A stretch of 64,000 nucleotides of DNA from Simmondsia chinensis (GCA_018398585.1 JAGTTD010000001.1:3970501-4034500), one strand, 5' to 3'. Shown: positions 44,448 through 56,407, counted from the stretch's first letter. Notes: generated by a model from the letters alone, not told the origin. Numbers and translations: made by a program.

Positions 44448-44590
44448 AAGGGCTCCCGCATAAGTAGGGTCTGGGGGGTAGATGTACGCAGCCTTCCCCC
44501 TCCAGGGGACTACCCTGAAGGGAGGCTGTTTCCGAGGACCCCCATCCTGAAAAGCTGGTCCGCAGCAATGAGCCAAAGACCTGGGCCCGC

Positions 44591-45929
44591 TCTTGATTGT
44601 AGTGGGTATTTAAAGTGGCATATCATATCAAGCTCTCTCTCCAAATATAGCATCGTCACATCGAAGAGGACCTTATTTATTAATATGAAAAAAAAAATAA
44701 GATATTAAAAAAATAGATAAAACAATCAGGGTCTGCTTATTATTTTCATAATGTCAAGGTACTAAAAATTTTATAAATGATCCTATTCTTTTTTTATTTT
44801 AATTCAAGCTAGAAAAACAGAAATGTCAAAATATTAAAAAAAAAAAAAAAAAAAAGATGGCTTCTACAACTGAATTTTTAGTTTCCGAAAAGTAATACGA
44901 AACATGCCCTTAGAGTTGGAATGTACGCTTCACTCACTCTATAGCTATTTTATCAATCTTTAATTATTTTCTTGCTCATGCGGATTTTTTCGGGCTCCAC
45001 TTCGGTGGATGCGCCGGCTTGTTATGAATGTTTTTTTTCGAGTTATAAAAAAAAAAAAAAAAATCAATCCTTAATCAATCTTTGAACTCCGATTGAGTTT
45101 AAAGTTATTTATTTGACCAGTTGAAGTGACCAAGTTGATTTAAATTTTGGACGAGTAAACTATTCCAATATACTTATATGTTGTTTGTGAACACACCAGG
45201 TTGAACAAGTTTATCCGTTTAGTTATTTTAGTTAAATTGATTTATATGTATTTAGTCTTAGGTACAAAATCCGATCGAAGCTTATGACCAGATGTCTCAA
45301 TAAACCAAAACTCAACACCAAAAAATGAAAGAACGAAGAGAAAGAACAAAAACTGACTTACGTGGTTCTATTCAACATGAACCTATGTCCACGACCCTCT
45401 ACCTTTAGAGGAGGTTATCCACTATTATTATTAATCATTTAAGATCATGAACAAGCAGAGAGACTGAAAATATAGTCCTTAAGGATTACAAATTTATCAC
45501 GGAGGAAAATCTCATGGAACAAACAACCACGAGAAGACCTGAAATTACGGCCCTCAAGGAGTATCGATTTCTGTCGCCTTTATGTCAAGTATAATTCATA
45601 GGGACAAAAAGTATAGAGTATCATTTCTAAATTAGAATAAAAGTCACCTAATAACTTTAACCAACATTACAAAGCTTGCCACTTCAAGCCAAAACTAGAG
45701 AAGCGGCTAAACTGACAATTAACACTATAATTTTCCAAATACAACTTCTCAAACATTTCACCTTAATTACAATCATGTAACTTCAAAAATTTATTATTGC
45801 AATTAATCTATAAAATTAATTTAAAACATCATCTAATAATCTGCTAATTTTGTGGGACCATAATTCGACAATGCGAGTTATATAATAATGCTATTATATA
45901 TGTGTCCTTAATCTATAAAAGAAGGTACA
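44591..45929. other. Unit A intergenic, with a poly(A)-ended L1 relic
   Basis: This aligns with unit B 50712-52325. At 44975-45062 the phrase CTTCGGTGGATGCGCCGGC, then GTTATGAATG and GAGTTATAAAAAAAA, looks like another L1 3' end; it recurs at 51088-51170. No gene is seen. Confidence 0.5.
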
Positions 45930-46235
45930 GATATTCGTTCCTTTGCTATGGTATGGATTGTTTGGAATAAAAGAAGCAAGATTGCGTTTGAAGACTCATT
46001 AGATGTTTTCATTCTATAAGTTTTGTTTATACGAGGAGAGAAACAAATAATATTGCAAAGACTTTAGCCAAGAATGGAATTCATAGGGCGTCTCCGATGG
46101 TGGTATGGTTTAGGGCATTAAGGAGTGGGATGTTTTATACTTTTAAGAGTGGATGTAATATGAACAGTTTTTTGGTAATTTTTATTTAAAGGAATAAAAG
46201 CTTCAACTAAATCATCACCAAAAAAAAAAAAGACT
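45930..46235 (+). pseudogene. L1-type LINE C-terminal RNase H-like remnant, copy A
   Basis: The plus strand encodes FAMVWIVWNKRSKIAFEDSL, then GERNNIAKTLAKNGIHRASP and VVWFRALRSGMFYTFKSGC. That resembles the RNase H-like C-terminus of plant L1 ORF2, where ANNIAD.LAK is the typical block. A poly(A)-like end lies at 46219-46231. Unit B has the same remnant with IADTLAKNG (about 52440-52460). No catalytic set is complete. Confidence 0.55.
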
Positions 46236-47034
46236 GTGTTCGAAGAGGAGAACTTTAGTATTGAAGATATGAATTGGAGTACCAAAATGATAATTGGTTT
46301 TTGGACTGGAGCATGGAGCAAACGTTTTCCATATGGACCGGAATAATTCGAGAAATAGGTGACATTAAGTAGTAGGCAACTTGATTTTTGTTTTGGCCTT
46401 TGTGCGGGATGATGCTTTTGTTCATGAATTGTAGTTTTTGTCTTGCTTTTTTATTTTTACTTGTCTATTTTGTTATATGTGCGTTTTTCTTTTTGAACTT
46501 TTTAAAAATTTTCAATACCGTATCGTAATGTTAATGCCCTTAACATCCGCTAGTTTTTGTTGACGTGGCTTTTGAAAAAAAAAAGAATTTTAAAAAATTC
46601 GAATTTACATTTAAAATAATATAAAAATAAATTAAAAAATGTTTAAAAATCTAAAATATTTGTAAATATTTTAAAAAATATTTTTTTAAATGCCACATCA
46701 ACAAAAATTAACGAATTTAACTGCATTGATATTAAGGTGTGACATTAAAAATTTAAAAAAAATTTAAATACGACATTACAAAATTAGAAAATTCAAGTAA
46801 TGTTCTAAAATCGAACCTCAAATGTAAATGATTTTCAGTAAAAAAAATTTGTTATTTTCTTTTGTCTTTTGTACGTTACACCGAGTGTCTTCCGAGACTT
46901 GTATCAATTATCCAAAAAAAAAAAAAAAAAAAAGTGAAGTGAAAAGTGGGGAAGTGGCATAAACCGGTCAGGGGAGACATCAAGTTGATTAAAGAGTGAA
47001 AATGAAACAGAGTGTAGAGGCCCCACTCACTTAT
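46236..47034. other. Unit A right part with an L1-like 3' end
   Basis: It contains a further L1-like phrase (ATTGAAGATATGAATTGGAG to TGGAGCAAACG) and, at 46865-46935, ACACCGAGTGTCTTCCGAGA with TATCAATTATCC and a poly(A) run, another L1 3' terminus. It ends at the duplication breakpoint. Confidence 0.5.
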
Positions 47035-48250
47035 AATTGCAACATGAATTGAATTCCTGTGATAATTGTATTTTATGGAAAAAGTTGGCGAGACCATTGT
47101 GAGAGTGGATGTAGTCGAGCACCTTCTCAGAAGAAACTTGAATAGATATGAAACTATTGGATAATATTCACCCGCTCTTATCGCCTGTTCTTTTCTCAAG
47201 AATAGAAATGTAATGATGGGTCTGTCTTTTCGAGTTTCCAGTGACACGTGGGGTTTTGTGCACTCTACCATTAATGACGGCTTTCGAAATCAAAGACATT
47301 GATTTTGCATAATTGATATACACTGTTCATTTACTTTTGAAGGGATACATATGCATTCCACCTTCATTTGAGCCTATCTTCGTCCGCCTTCTAGAAAGCC
47401 CTAGCCTTTTCGTCTTCTGTCCCCACACATAATACGCTTAGAGCTTATTTATTAACTAATTGATTGAGCCAAATCCAATCTAGACACATGATACGCTGAA
47501 GTTTATTGTGTCGCTTGACATATACACTAGAGTTACATATATTACACTAAATATGAAAGTTGAAATATCTCATTGAATCTTCCTGAAGTACATAAATTTT
47601 TTTTATCTCCTTCATACAGCTTTAGTCAAATTACTTAAATTTTGGTGTCTCTTGTTGTCTCTTCTTTCCCTACTATGTGAATATTATTTTGATTTAAGGT
47701 TCCGATATGTGTAATATGTCCTGAAAAAAGGTTGCCAAATTTAGCCAATCTTATTCTTTTCCTATTAGCTGGTCCACTCTGCCTTGTTCCTCAACTCCAG
47801 CCGCTGAGTTGTTCCAGCCCGCCCTGCCATCGTCTCTTCTCACCGGCGCACCGATCTCCTACCCCACCGGATATGGGTCCATTTTTATTTTCTCCTTTTC
47901 TTTTTTGGTTTTTGATTTTTTTGCAGCCATGGGTTACCCACAATGAACCCATTTCTCCCGGAACAGACAAACCTTCATGTGATAGCACCTCCCCTGTGTC
48001 AGCGCCCGCTCTCCCTCTTGGTCCGGTCTTGCTGGGTTCGAATCTTGTTTTGTTGATGTGAACCCCCTGCCCCACTAACAGTTGACGTTCCTAGACGATG
48101 TAATTCCTTAAGAGGCTTCTAAACGACCCGTTGTCTCTTCCCTGTATTTCTGGATTCTCTTTCCCCTTTTTCTGTGTTGTGGGCTCGGTACCTCTCATGT
48201 CTGCTCCTGCCTGGTACCTTGCTAGCATCGCGAGGCGGGGGGGGGGGGGT
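47035..48250. other. Spacer between duplication units
   Basis: This unique sequence separates unit A from unit B. Positions 47041-47078 (TGAATTGAATTCCTGTGATA) resemble 26434-26466 just left of unit A. From about 47740 to 48250 lies the upstream part of the L1 3' UTR that unit B retains and unit A lost, ending in a poly(G) run at 48238-48249. No host gene is seen. Confidence 0.55.
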
Positions 48251-48525
48251 TTCCCCTTCTTGTTCTCCACCCTCTCCGAGGTCGTCATTTCGACTCCTGT
48301 GTGGTGTTTCTGGGTGTGTATCTACTTTGGCTCCATCCGAAGCCCTACCTGGTCTGGTCTGGTCTCTTCATGTGTTGTTTTTTTCCCAGTGGTGTTGTTC
48401 TGTTTAAGGCCTGTTGTTTTCCCTTTTTTTGGTATTTTTTGTATCCACTATCATTTACAGGGTGGCTAAGGGCTCGCCTTGTCGAGTTTATGTACTACAA
48501 CTGTGCCGATAATTATCGAAAAAAT
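48251..48525 (+). mobile_element. L1-type LINE 3' end (unit B)
   Basis: It has CTCCACCCTCTCCGAGGTC, GGGTGGCTAAGGGCTCGCC and the terminus GCCGATAATTATCGAAAAAA. Unlike unit A it continues upstream to about 47740 as a long CT-rich 3' UTR. Confidence 0.75.
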
Positions 48526-49025
48526 GGTTGATATATAGGTCTATACTTCCTAAAATTAGTACTTAATTATTTTTCTTATTTCTATAAACAAATTAAATCT
48601 TTGGAGAATAAAATGCATTTTTTTCAAATAACAGGAAAAAAATTTGCCTCAAGGTTCCTTATTTATTAAGACATTTAAGTTTTATTTGGTTAACACATAA
48701 ATTGAATTCCTATAAGAAGTTGTATTTTTTAAGAATTTATTTCCTCCACAAAATGTTTGTTTGTCATAATAAAAAAGTAGAATTTCCTAGGGTGGTAAGT
48801 TAAAAACAAAGAAATTAGAACTTACCTAATGGTTATACAAAGTTACTTCCCGAGTTCTAAAGGAATTGTAACTTACCAAAGAATTTAAACTTTCGTGCTC
48901 AAAAAAAAAAAAAAAAAAAAAGAATTTAAACTGTCTATATTCTGTTAATTTTCTAGTTATCAAACAAACCCATTTTTCTTAAATTACGATTTCTTATATT
49001 AACTTTCTAATAATCAAATAAGAGG

Positions 49026-49029
<4 letters not shown>

Positions 49030-49060
<31 letters not shown>
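49030..49060. repeat. TA microsatellite left of ndhB copy B
   Basis: An uninterrupted (TA)n run just left of the plastid-derived fragment. Copy A has its TA tract on the right side (about 32612-32630). Confidence 0.9.
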
Positions 49061-49065
<5 letters not shown>

Positions 49066-49068
49066 GCA

Positions 49069-49557
49069 GGATTATACACGAAAGATCCTTCTTTGGCTCT
49101 CTCTTTAGCCCTGTGTCTCTTATCCCTAGGAGGTCTTCCCCTACTAGCAGGATTTTTTGGAAAACTCTATTTATTTTGGTGTGAATGGTAGGCAGGCAAG
49201 CCTATATTTCTTGGTTTTGATAGAATCCTTATGTGCATTGTTTCTATCTACTATTATCTAAAAATAATTAAGTTATTAATGACTGGACGAAACCAAGAAA
49301 TAACCCTTCACGTGCCAAATTATAGAAGATCTCTTTTAATACCAAAGAATTCCATCGAATTGAGTATGATTGTATGTGTGATAGCATCTACTATACCAGG
49401 AATATCAATGAACCCGATTATTGCAATTGCTCAGGATACCTTTTTAGCTTCTAGAGGCTATTTGTTAGTTCAAGATCCCTCTTGCTAACTGGAATCAAAG
49501 AATTAGGGGATCTGTTCCGCCCAAAACAAAATTGGAATGGGCTAGGGTTATGAACTT
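49069..49557 (+). pseudogene. ndhB: Plastid ndhB 3'-end fragment, copy B
   Basis: Same extent as copy A: GGATTATACACGAAAGATCC at the start and the TAGGGGATCTGTTCCGCCC flank at the end. The translation gives [31 protein letters not shown] with a stop at the next Trp, [20 protein letters not shown] and [20 protein letters not shown]. It lacks the extra base of copy A near the GFFGK codons but has its own stop, and lost two bases at the end so the frame reads past the normal ndhB stop. Confidence 0.9.
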
Positions 49558-50115
49558 ATAATATATATATGATTTTGAATACATAGGAGACTATTGGTGA
49601 TATGAATACATAGGAGACTATTCTGAGTACATGTTGTATGTCGACACATGGTACCTATGTGTCAACACACGATACCTGTGTGTCGACACATGTTTCGATA
49701 ATTTTGAGTACATAATTTAATGATATGAGTATATAATTTGGTGATATAAGTATATAATTTTATGTGTCGATATATAAGTTTTGCACCTACAAAAAAGATA
49801 TTGTTCTGCACTGTAAAATCGCTCATATACAGTACTAATAAAGACATTAATTCATGTATTTGTACTAACTATTTCATGTGGACAGTGGGGACACCATTCC
49901 CCATACAAGTTTTGCAGGCATGCTCAGTAATGCTTAAAACATGCAATCCGACCCCAAAACGACGCCGCTTTTGCTGCTTTTTATTCAGTTTTCTTTTTCA
50001 CTTTTTTTTTTTAATCTCTCTTGGGGCATCTCTGATGTTAAACGTACTTCTCCGATGTTAAATGTGTTTGTGCGAAAGTAGTATTAGAATGGATGACCTT
50101 CTGGAAGTTCTCATA

Positions 50116-50225
50116 TTGCCAACCCTATAAAGTTGTGGGTCCTCGAAAACAGCCTCTCAACATGGTTACACCCTTAAGGAGTAAGACCATGGAAGTCCTT
50201 AAAATATAAGGTCTATTGTTATTGT
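50116..50225 (+). mobile_element. Diverged RTE LINE 3' fragment in unit B
   Basis: TCCTCGAAAACAGCCTCTCA, then TTAAGGAGTAAGACC, GGAAGTCC and TTGTTATTGTA fit the RTE terminal block with a short tail. Unit A lacks it at the matching place near 38330, where CTCTTTTGGGG runs straight into the GT repeat. Confidence 0.6.
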
Positions 50226-51703
50226 ATCTCGCTTGTGTGCGTGTGTGTGTGTGTGTAAAGAGGGGGAATTGGATGCCCTTACCTAGGGCTCTTTTGTGTA
50301 CACTTTTTCTTTTTCTAATTTTTTTCGGGTCTTAATTTTTAAGAAATTAAAAAGCAGGCTCTAAAAAATATTATTATCATTTTATAGATTATTTATATTT
50401 TAGTATCACGTTGTTTGGGGAAATAAAAATAAGGCCATTGATATTTTTGGATTTTTTTTAGCATTTTAAATTTTCTTTGTATTAATATATAAATCCCTCT
50501 CCGACATGATGACATTATATTTGAGAAAGAAAACTAAGATGACAAGTCAATTTAAATACCCACTATAATATTATACTAATGAAAGTAGTTCTCTTGACCC
50601 TTTTATTATTTTTAAAAAAGAAAACCTTCATTCTCATATGTTAATATCACTTTATTTTAGTGGGTATTTGAAACTACATGCCACATCGAGAAGAGTATTT
50701 TTATCAATATATTGTAGTGGGTATTTAAAGTGGCCTATCATATCAAGCTCTCTCTCCAAATATAGCATCATCACATCGAAGACGGTCTTATTTATTAATA
50801 TAAAAAAATATATAAAATACTAAAAAAATAGATAAAAAAATCAGGATCTGCTTATTATTTTCATAATGTCAAGGTACTAAAAATTTTATCAATGATCCTA
50901 TTCTTTTTTTATTTTAATTCAAGCTAGAAAAACAGAAATGTCAAAATATTAAAAAAAAAAAAAAGATGGCTTCTGCAACTGAATTTTTAGTTTCCGAAAA
51001 GCAGTACGAAACATGCCCTTAGAGTTAGAATGTACGCTTTACTCACTCTATAGCTATTTTATCAATCTTTAATTATTTTCTCGCTCATGCGGATTTTCTC
51101 GGGCTCCACTTCGGTGGATGCGCCGGCTTGTTATGAATGTTTTTTTTCAAGTTATCAAAAAAAAAAAAAAATCAATCCTTAATCAATCTTTGAACTCCGA
51201 TTGAGTTTATATTTATTTATTTGACCAGTTGAAGTGACCAAGTTGATTTAAATTTTGGCCGAGTAAGCTATTCCAATATACTTATATGTCGTTTGTGAAC
51301 ACACCAGGTTGAACAAGTTTATAGTAATTTTAGTTATATTGATTTATACGTATTTAGTCTTAGGTACAATAACCCGATCAAAGCATATGACCAGATGTCT
51401 CAATAAACCAAAACTCAACACCAAAAAATGAAAGAACGAAGAGAAAGAACAAAACTTGACTGACGTGGTTTGATTCAACATGAACATACATCCACGACCC
51501 TCTATCTTTAGAGGAGGTTATCCACTATTATTATTAATCATTTAGGATCATGAACAAGCAAAGAGACCGAAACTATAGTCCTTAAGGATTACAAATTTAT
51601 CACGGAGAAAAATCTCGTGGAACAAACAGCCATGAGAAGACCTGAAATTATGGCCCTCAGGGAGTATCGATTTCTGTCCCCTTTATGTCAAGTATAATTC
51701 ACA

Positions 51704-51989
51704 GTGTCCAAACATGGTTATGAGTCCCTCTCCAGCTAAAATAACAAGCACAATCCACGTGAATGTAGTATTGGCTTGTGACATTCATCGAATAAATGTC
51801 AAGCAACGGGAAGGGGTAGACAAAGGTATCAGGTAGCTAAAATCATAACAGAAATACTGTCATTTTTCACCGAATTTATGGACCGTGCCATCGCCAGCTC
51901 TATTTCAGAAAGAACAAAAAAAGAACCGAAAGCCCACGAAGATAACAAAATTACATAGTATGCCACAAAGCCGAGGTGGTCACGAGAGG
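51704..51989. other. Sequence present only in unit B
   Basis: Unit A reads GTATAATTCATAGGGACAAA where unit B has about 285 extra bases between GTATAATTCA and GGGACAAAAAG. The insert has normal base composition and no recognised coding or repeat signal. Whether it was gained by B or lost from A is not decided by the sequence. Confidence 0.65.
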
Positions 51990-52325
51990 GACAAAAAGTA
52001 TAGAATATCTATTTCTAAATTAGAATAAAAGTCACCCAATAACTTAACCAAAATTACAAAGCTTGCCACTTCAAGCCAAAACTAGAGAAGCGGCTAAACC
52101 GACAATTAACGTTGTAATTTTCTGAATACAACTTCTCAAACATTTCACCTTAATTACAATCATGTAACTTCAAAAATTTATTATTGCAATTAATCTATAA
52201 AAATAATTTAAAACATCAACTAATAATCTGCTATTTTTGTGGGACCATAATTCAACAATGCGAGTTATATAATAATGCTATTTTATATATATGTCTTTAA
52301 TCTATAAAGAGAGTACAGATATCCG

Positions 52326-52615
52326 TGTTCCTTTGCTATGGTGTGGGTCGTTTGGAATAAAAGAAACAAGATTGTGTTTGAAGGCTCATTAGATGTTTTC
52401 ATTCTGTAAGTTTTGTTTATACGAGGAGAGAAACAAATAATATTGCAGATACTTTAGCCAAGAATGGAATTCATAGGGCGTCTCCGATGGTGGCATGGTT
52501 TAGGGCATTACGGAGTGGGATGTTTTATACTTTTAAGAGCGGATGTAACATTAACAGTTCTTTGGTAATTTTTATTTTGGGAAATAAAAGCTTCAACTAA
52601 ATCATCACCAAAAAA
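52326..52615 (+). pseudogene. L1-type LINE RNase H-like remnant, copy B
   Basis: Duplicate of 45930-46235, with GERNNIADTLAKNGIHRASP and FRALRSGMFYTFKSGC. IADTLAK here agrees better with the family than the IAKTLAK of copy A. Confidence 0.55.
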
Positions 52616-53419
52616 AAAGGATTGTGTTCGAAGAGCAGAACTTTAATATTGAAGATATAATTGGAGTACTAAAATGATAATTGGTTTTTGGACTGGAGCA
52701 TGAAGCAAACGTTTTCAATATGGACCGGAATAATTCGAGAAATAGGTGACATTGAGTAGCAGGCGACTTGATTTTTGTTTTGGCCTTTGTGCGGGATGAT
52801 GCTTTTGTTCATGAACTGTAGTTTTTGTCTTGCTTTTTTATTTTTACTCGTCTATTTTGCTATATGTGCACTTTTCTTTTTGAACTTTTCAAAATTTTTC
52901 AATATCACATCTTGATGTTAACGCCGTTAACATTCGCTAGTTTTTGTTGACGTTGCTTTTGAAAAAAAATAAAATAATTTAAAAAAATTCAAATTTACAT
53001 TTAAAATAATTTAATAATATTTTTAAAAATATTTAAACATCTAAAATATTTGTAAATATTTTAAAAAATATTTTTTAAATACCACATTAACAAAATTTAA
53101 CAGATTTGACGGCGTTGACATCACATTCAGGTGTGACATTAAAAAAATTTTAAAAATTTAAATACGACATTAAAAAAATTAGAAAATTTAAGTAATGTTC
53201 TAAAATCGAACCTCAAATATAGATGATTTTTAATAAAAAAATATGTTATTTTCTTTCGCCTTTTGTACGGTACACCGAGTGTCTTCCGAGACTTGTATCA
53301 ATTATCCAAAAAAAAAAGGTGAAGTGAAAAGTGGGGAAGTGGCATAAACCGGTCAAGGGAGACATCAAGTTGATTAAAGAGTGAAAATGAAACAGAGTGG
53401 AGAGGCCCCACTCACTTAT

Positions 53420-54725
53420 GACTTTGTTCTGCTCTGGACCCTTCCCCTTGTCTTTATATTTATCATTTTTCGGTTTCTGACTTTGTTTTTTAACGTAAAA
53501 TGAGTAACAGAAGAGTCTTTGAAGCAAATGTATCGTCAAAAGCTTAAATTGGTAGGTTGAAAACACTAACTTATGCGGCCTACTTCAAATAGATATTACT
53601 TTTTATCCGTAAAGCGAGGCCCGTAACCTGTCAAAATGAAGCTATCGGACTAAATTATACAACCCTAGACTCTTTGCCTTTGGCCCTATCTATTTCCCCC
53701 AAATTTGGCCTCTAAACGTGTTTACGGGCCACTTTTTATGTTTTTCGCCTAGTTTAGGAGTAATTTTAGTAATTTTGCACATTAGGGTTTATCCTTTTTT
53801 TTTTGTGCTTTAAATAGTAACTTTGGCTGGTTATATTTTTAATTCTCTAGAAATAGAATGAGGGAGAGACTTAGAGAGAGAGAGAGAGAGAGCAGGGAGA
53901 GAGAAAACTCAATCAATATTTATTCATATCTACTCAAGCCTGTATACATAGAATTAGAAGACGAGTATAATTGTAATAAAAGATTAAACTTATTTACTTA
54001 TACCTAAATCACCCCTCACTTAACTTTTATATTTTGAAATGTATCAGCTTAGATTGGTCGAATCGGGTCAGATATGGGTCGCAGCAGATCTTGGGTCAAA
54101 AGGCGGGTCGGTAGAGCCAACTTCAAATAATCCCGTGTATGACATGGGAAAACTCTAATATGTATATATATTATCATTGTAAAATTACTAATGCAAATTT
54201 CATGATTTTTGTTATTGATTTAGTTCAAAAAATAACAATACCTTACACAATAATATAGATGTAGAACGTAATATATTTTGAAACAAATGAGAATGGCATT
54301 GTTTGTCATCTTCACATCGTTTATTGAGTCATATTTTTAATTATCATATCATATTTTCGATTAGCTAGTAGCTAATTTCTCTTTTCTATAATTAAAATAT
54401 TTTTCCTTCTTGGTCCATTGTCCCAAATATGTTACTATTTTTAAATATAATAATAAATATTATGTTCTTCTTGATCATTTTCTCAAATATTACGCTTGTT
54501 TAAAATACTGTTACCATTCTACTTTGATAAAAAACAAAATGCAAATATGAGAAAACAATAATTTACTTCAATTCATATATTTTAGTCTTGTATTGTACAT
54601 TGTAAATATTTGATTTGCGTTTGTTCAAATTAACCCGAGAACGAAAGAAATGGGTGCCATTATCGGTGTTTCACTTGTGCTTAAATGGATTATAAGTTTT
54701 TTTAAAACCCTAGTGTATTAGTCAA
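53420..54725. other. Intergenic, no gene seen
   Basis: It begins at the unit B breakpoint. A GA microsatellite lies at 53874-53893. No supported reading frame. Confidence 0.45.
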
Positions 54726-55438
54726 GGTTGTTAAAATCGAGATTATACTTAGGATCATTAGGGATTTTCAGAATTGGAATCGTAGAATTGAATCGAGAAT
54801 CGTAAGATTCTATTAAATGTATATTATAATCATTTTCGGCATTAAAATAATTAGGTATATAGTTTATAATGATACAGGTGATTCCTGATTCGTTTGTACG
54901 AGATACATGTTTTGTACTGCGGCTTTGTTGCTAATTATCAAAAAGAAAGTTACATAGTTTACAAAAGTTTTTAGTAAGATTTCAATTTACAAGAGTATAT
55001 ATAAAAAATACAATCAAATAAGACAATACATTATATATGTAACTGTCTCATTTTATGCTCAAATGATCGTAATAGCTTTCAAATGCTAATCAAACTATAT
55101 AGTAAGATTGCAACTTAAAATTAAGATTAATTTATGTTTCGTGTGAGTATGTAAATGCTTAACTTAACTTTCTTTATCTTTATAGTTATAAAGTAAGTTT
55201 GTTTATAATACATAATTAAATTTAATACTTCTAACTTTTTATTTGTATGCATTGATGAGATTGATGTAGGATTGATAAAATCGTACAATTAAAATATGAT
55301 TCTATCTGTTTGTTTCATTTAATATTAATGTATTGTAAGATTCTATAAAATTAATATTTTACTTAAGATTTGGATGTTGACGATTGTAGGATCATAGAAT
55401 CGTAAGATTCTAAGGTCTGAATCGGGATTTTAATAACT
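54726..55438. mobile_element. Inverted-repeat element with GTTRTTAAAATC ends
   Basis: The left end reads GGTTGTTAAAATCGAGATT. The reverse complement of the right end reads GTTATTAAAATCCCGATT. Both ends continue with ATCGTAAGATTCT-like text (near 54797 and 55400). The interior is AT-rich and non-coding, and contains a short L1-like tail, GCTAATTATCAAAAAG at about 54933. No target duplication was settled. Confidence 0.6.
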
Positions 55439-55927
55439 TACATGGTATTAGTACACATTTTCTATGTATGTATTTGCTTTTTTCCCCCTTCTTATTGTTA
55501 ATTTCGACTCCCGATCTTACATTTTGGCAATATTTAATCATTGTACTTTCTTACCAGCATCGGGAAAAAAAGCCAAAGTGGAGAAATACAAACAAATACG
55601 TATAAAACACTTGCGAATGTATGAAGAGACAAGTAAGATTTATAGGGTAATGTAATAATGTAATCTTGTTCTTGGCTCGATCTAACAAACTTAATTTTAT
55701 AATATGATACGAATATTATTTAATCATGAGAGAATCTTAGGTTTGCCATAACCTAATTAGCCATATGCAAATCATTATCACTCATAATACTTTAATTAAT
55801 TATCCAATGATTAAGAACTTGATGGGTTGTAGGAGGAATAATTTTGATTATTATGTCCATTTCCTTCCAACCTAATTTAGGATATTAAAAAAATATGTCG
55901 GTGAACTGAAGATCACATATCAGTAGG

Positions 55928-56407
55928 TAGAGATGGCAATGGGGCGGGGTGGGTACTGGGGGCGCCTCCTCCATACCCGTACCCGCCACACAAATTCTAT
56001 ACCCGTACCCTCCCCAACCCGCCCCTTACCTGCCCGTACCCACCTCGTACCCGCTCCTCGTACCCACCTTGTTACCCATCCATTGTTCAACTTATTACAC
56101 ATAAAATTCTTTTCTTTTTTCCTTCAATAATAACCATGACTTCATAATTATAAATTATCTGAGAAATTTATTTTATATAAAATAACACAATGGGGATATG
56201 CGGGTACGGGGAAGAGCGCGGCGGATACATGCGGGTACGAGGCGGGTCGGGTACAATCCTATACCCGTACCCGCCCCATACCCGTGACGGGTATTGAAAT
56301 ATGTACCCTATCCGTACTTGTTACCCGCATCATCTATACCCATACCCGCCCCAAACGGGGAGGATACCCACGGGTAATGGGTTTGACCTGCCCCATTGCC
56401 ATCCCTA
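55928..56407. mobile_element. hAT-type MITE with perfect 8-bp target duplication
   Basis: Termini are TAGAGATGGCAATGGGGC and, inverted, TAGGGATGGCAATGGGGC. TCAGTAGG flanks both sides (55920-55927 and 56408-56415), the 8-bp duplication expected for hAT elements. The interior is rich in CCCGTACCCGCC in both orientations with an AT-rich centre (56095-56195). No transposase is present. Confidence 0.92.

Larger units (their letters stand above)
38819..44590 (-). mobile_element. RTE LINE 3' tail, split by the chromovirus
   Basis: Left of the chromovirus lies (CAA)n then TTCCAGTGCCTCCAAGGG (38819-38871). Right of it lies AAGGGCTCCCGCATAAGTAG to GAGGCTGTTTCCGAGGACCC (44448-44590). Joined across the 5-bp duplication these form the reverse complement of the RTE terminal block and its (TTG)n tail. 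Unit B has no LINE here (GAGAAGAGTATTTTTATCAA at about 50690), so it was inserted into unit A only. Confidence 0.85.
26471..47034. repeat. Segmental duplication unit A (filled copy)
   Basis: After removing insertions, this aligns collinearly with unit B (48251-53419): L1 3' end, then the CTTCCTAAAATTAGTACTTA block, ndhB fragment, GTGTCGACACA-rich MITE, CATGTGGACAGTGGGGACAC block, L1 remnants and the GGCCCCACTCACTTAT end. The left breakpoint lies in the L1 3' UTR (TTCCCCTCCCTGTTCTCC); the right breakpoint follows CTCACTTAT at 47034. Copia 1, copia 2, an L1 fragment, an RTE tail and a chromovirus are present only here. Confidence 0.85.
48251..53419. repeat. Segmental duplication unit B (mostly empty copy)
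   Basis: Collinear with unit A but without copia 1, copia 2, the chromovirus and the split RTE tail. It preserves pre-insertion junctions: GGTCTATACTTCC (copia 1 site), the ATAATTTAATGATATGAG region (copia 2 site) and GAGAAGAGTATTTTTATC (RTE site). Unit B has its own changes: a diverged RTE fragment near 50116-50225 and about 285 bp at 51704-51989 absent from unit A. Confidence 0.85.

Noticed and set aside
55933..56130. Thr/Pro/Arg-rich frame near 56 kb
   Set aside because: Translation of the CCCGTACCC repeats inside the hAT MITE.
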